From Erwinia sp. (GTDB lineage: Bacteria; Pseudomonadota; Gammaproteobacteria; Enterobacterales; Enterobacteriaceae), in the NCBI GenBank assembly GCA_003512805.1, contig DOOK01000281.1, positions 4,178-9,944 of the forward strand: a stretch of 5,767 nucleotides of DNA, given 5' to 3'. A program made the position numbers and the translations under genes. Positions 4,321 through 5,767 of this stretch are shown piece after piece. Every line of letters starts with the position of its first letter. The stretch's first letter is position 1. A model generated the notes under the pieces. That model was not told the DNA's origin, did not search any database, and worked only from the letters and a program-made list of their open reading frames with translations.

Positions 4321-5767
4321 AAAAACGAACGCTTGATAAGGATAAGCACGGCAGAAGGGATGCTGTGCGGCAATCTGGATAAGGATGTCTTTGTTTTCAG
4401 AGGAATACCTTACGCTGCGCCGCCTGTCGGTGAGTATCGCTGGCGCTCACCAAAACCCGTTACGCCGTGGCAGGGCGAGCGTGATGCGACGGCCTGGGGC
4501 GCGGCCAGCTGGCAGAACCGGCAGTACTGCATGGCGGTAGGGGGCGGCGATCCTGGCGCGTTTAGTGAAGATTGCCTGTACCTTAACGTCTGGACACCGG
4601 AAACGGAGCCGGCTGCACCGATGCCGGTGATGGTCTGGATCCACGGCGGCGGTTTTACTATCGGTGCCGCGGGCCTGGCTCCTTATATCGGCCAGCCGCT
4701 GGCGTCGCAGGGCGTGGTGGTGGTTACCCTTAACTACCGGCTGGGCCATTTGGGTTTCTTTGCGCACCCGTCGCTGGATAAAGAATATGCACCGGGCGAG
4801 GTCGTCAACAACTTTGCGCTGCTGGATCAGATCGCCGCGTTGCAATGGGTGCAGCGAAATATCAGTGCCTTCGGTGGCAATCCCCACAACGTCACTCTCT
4901 TTGGTGAATCATCCGGCGCACGCAGCGTACTTTCTCTTTTTTCCTCACCGCTTTCTGCCGGTTTGTTTCATAAAGGCATTGCGCAAAGCCCCTATGCGCT
5001 GCCCGATTTGCCACGTGAAAAGGCGCTGGCAAACGGCGAAAAGCTGGCGCGTCATTTTAATTTGTCACACGCTACCGCCGAACAGCTGCGCGCGCTGCCT
5101 GCTGACGCATTCTGGCCTCTGGAGAGCGGACTGGCCAATGGCCCGGTAGCGATAGCGGGCGATCGGGTTTTACCCGTACCCATGCTAAAAGTTTTTAATA
5201 ACGCCGCCCAGCACAAGCTGCCGTTGATGATCGGCAGCAACAGCGACGAAGCCAGCGTGCTCAGCTATTTCGGGGTGGATCCCGCGCTGATTATCAGGCA
5301 ACTCCGTGCCACGCAGCGGGTAGGGCTGCGTATGAAAATGATCCGACTGTTGTATGACGGCCTGTACGATGACGACAGGCTCGGCAGACAGGTTGCGCGT
5401 GATATGACCTTCACCGCAATGGGTTACATTGCCGCGCTGTCGCAGTGCCGCAAGGGGATACCGGTCTGGCGCTATTACTTTGATTATGTGTCGGAAAATT
5501 CACGCGACCTCTATCCGGACGGCACCTGGCATGGCAATGAGATCCCCTATACGCTCAATACCCTTGACGAACTGTCGGCACAAATGGCCGCACGACCCTT
5601 CACGGCAGGCGATCGGGAATTTGCCAAAAAGGTCAGCGGTTATTGGCTGAATTTTGCCCGCCACGCCAGCATCTTTTCTCACCGGCTGGAGGGCGATCCC
5701 GACTGGCCTGCATGGCAGCCCGGCGCGGATGTGGTGATGCGCTTCGGCGAAACGGGGCCGACGCTGA
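4318..5767 (+). CDS. Type B carboxylesterase (PnbA/cholinesterase-like fold), 3'-truncated
   Basis: The frame runs open from ATG 4318 to the window edge: 483 codons plus one base, with no stop. Family members are about 490-550 residues, so probably only a short C-terminal piece is missing. It is an alpha/beta-hydrolase that cleaves carboxylic esters. Landmarks: FRGIPYAAPPVG near residues 27-38, the type B signature EDCLYLNVW (84-92), oxyanion-hole HGGGF (109-113), a LLDQ...ALQWVQRNI block then FGGNP, nucleophile elbow GESSG (196-200, Ser198), catalytic Glu311 in GSNSDEAS, and His405 in TWHGNEIPY. The triad is complete. No signal peptide is visible, so it should be cytoplasmic. The elbow has Ser at position 199 where Ala is commonest. 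It lies on the same strand as the PcaK-like transporter but 371 bp away behind a hairpin, so it probably has its own promoter. The substrate is unknown; p-nitrobenzyl-type, aromatic or hydroxycinnamate esters are possibilities only. Confidence 0.95.
   Translation, partial: MKNERLIRISTAEGMLCGNLDKDVFVFRGIPYAAPPVGEYRWRSPKPVTPWQGERDATAWGAASWQNRQYCMAVGGGDPGAFSEDCLYLNVWTPETEPAAPMPVMVWIHGGGFTIGAAGLAPYIGQPLASQGVVVVTLNYRLGHLGFFAHPSLDKEYAPGEVVNNFALLDQIAALQWVQRNISAFGGNPHNVTLFGESSGARSVLSLFSSPLSAGLFHKGIAQSPYALPDLPREKALANGEKLARHFNLSHATAEQLRALPADAFWPLESGLANGPVAIAGDRVLPVPMLKVFNNAAQHKLPLMIGSNSDEASVLSYFGVDPALIIRQLRATQRVGLRMKMIRLLYDGLYDDDRLGRQVARDMTFTAMGYIAALSQCRKGIPVWRYYFDYVSENSRDLYPDGTWHGNEIPYTLNTLDELSAQMAARPFTAGDREFAKKVSGYWLNFARHASIFSHRLEGDPDWPAWQPGADVVMRFGETGPTL

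Noticed and set aside
4447..4887. 146-codon reading frame on the minus strand
   Set aside because: It is the antisense shadow of the esterase, covering the type B signature and oxyanion-hole codons; no promoter or ribosome site was seen.

Overview
The window looks like chromosome of a gamma-proteobacterium of the Enterobacterales, most likely Erwiniaceae (Pantoea/Erwinia type). The main support is an SmrA protein that aligns over its whole length with the enterobacterial form, plus GC-rich, enterobacterial-style coding sequence with AT-richer intergenic DNA. The genus is an inference. No rRNA, tRNA, IS element, prophage gene or CRISPR array was seen.

Layout, left to right: (i) 1-747, the 3' part of a SorC/DeoR-type sugar-binding transcriptional regulator whose DNA-binding N-terminus lies outside the window; (ii) a 72-bp gap with an inverted repeat that reaches the next ribosome binding site; (iii) 820-1386, smrA, a complete Smr-domain protein; (iv) 1383-2306 on the minus strand, a LysR-type regulator of the PcaQ/GbpR-like group, meeting smrA tail to tail with a 4-bp overlap; (v) a 311-bp AT-rich divergent control region with a clear LysR-type dyad (ATC-N9-GAT); (vi) 2618-3946, a 12-segment MFS transporter of the aromatic acid:H+ symporter (PcaK-like) family, starting at GTG; (vii) a 371-bp non-coding stretch with a strong GC hairpin and a possible promoter; (viii) 4318 to the right edge, a type B carboxylesterase with a complete Ser-Glu-His triad, open at its 3' end.

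Right-hand genes: the LysR regulator and the transporter are divergent and probably form a regulator/target pair. The esterase follows the transporter on the same strand, separated by a terminator-like hairpin, so it probably has its own promoter. Together they suggest a small accessory module for uptake of an aromatic or other weak organic acid, or an ester of one, with cytoplasmic ester cleavage. The substrate cannot be read from the sequence. The left-hand genes (SorC regulator, smrA) have no visible functional link to this module. Nothing in the window amounts to an obviously new system; the most useful leads are the operator candidate, the changed transporter residue and the regulator-transporter-esterase grouping.
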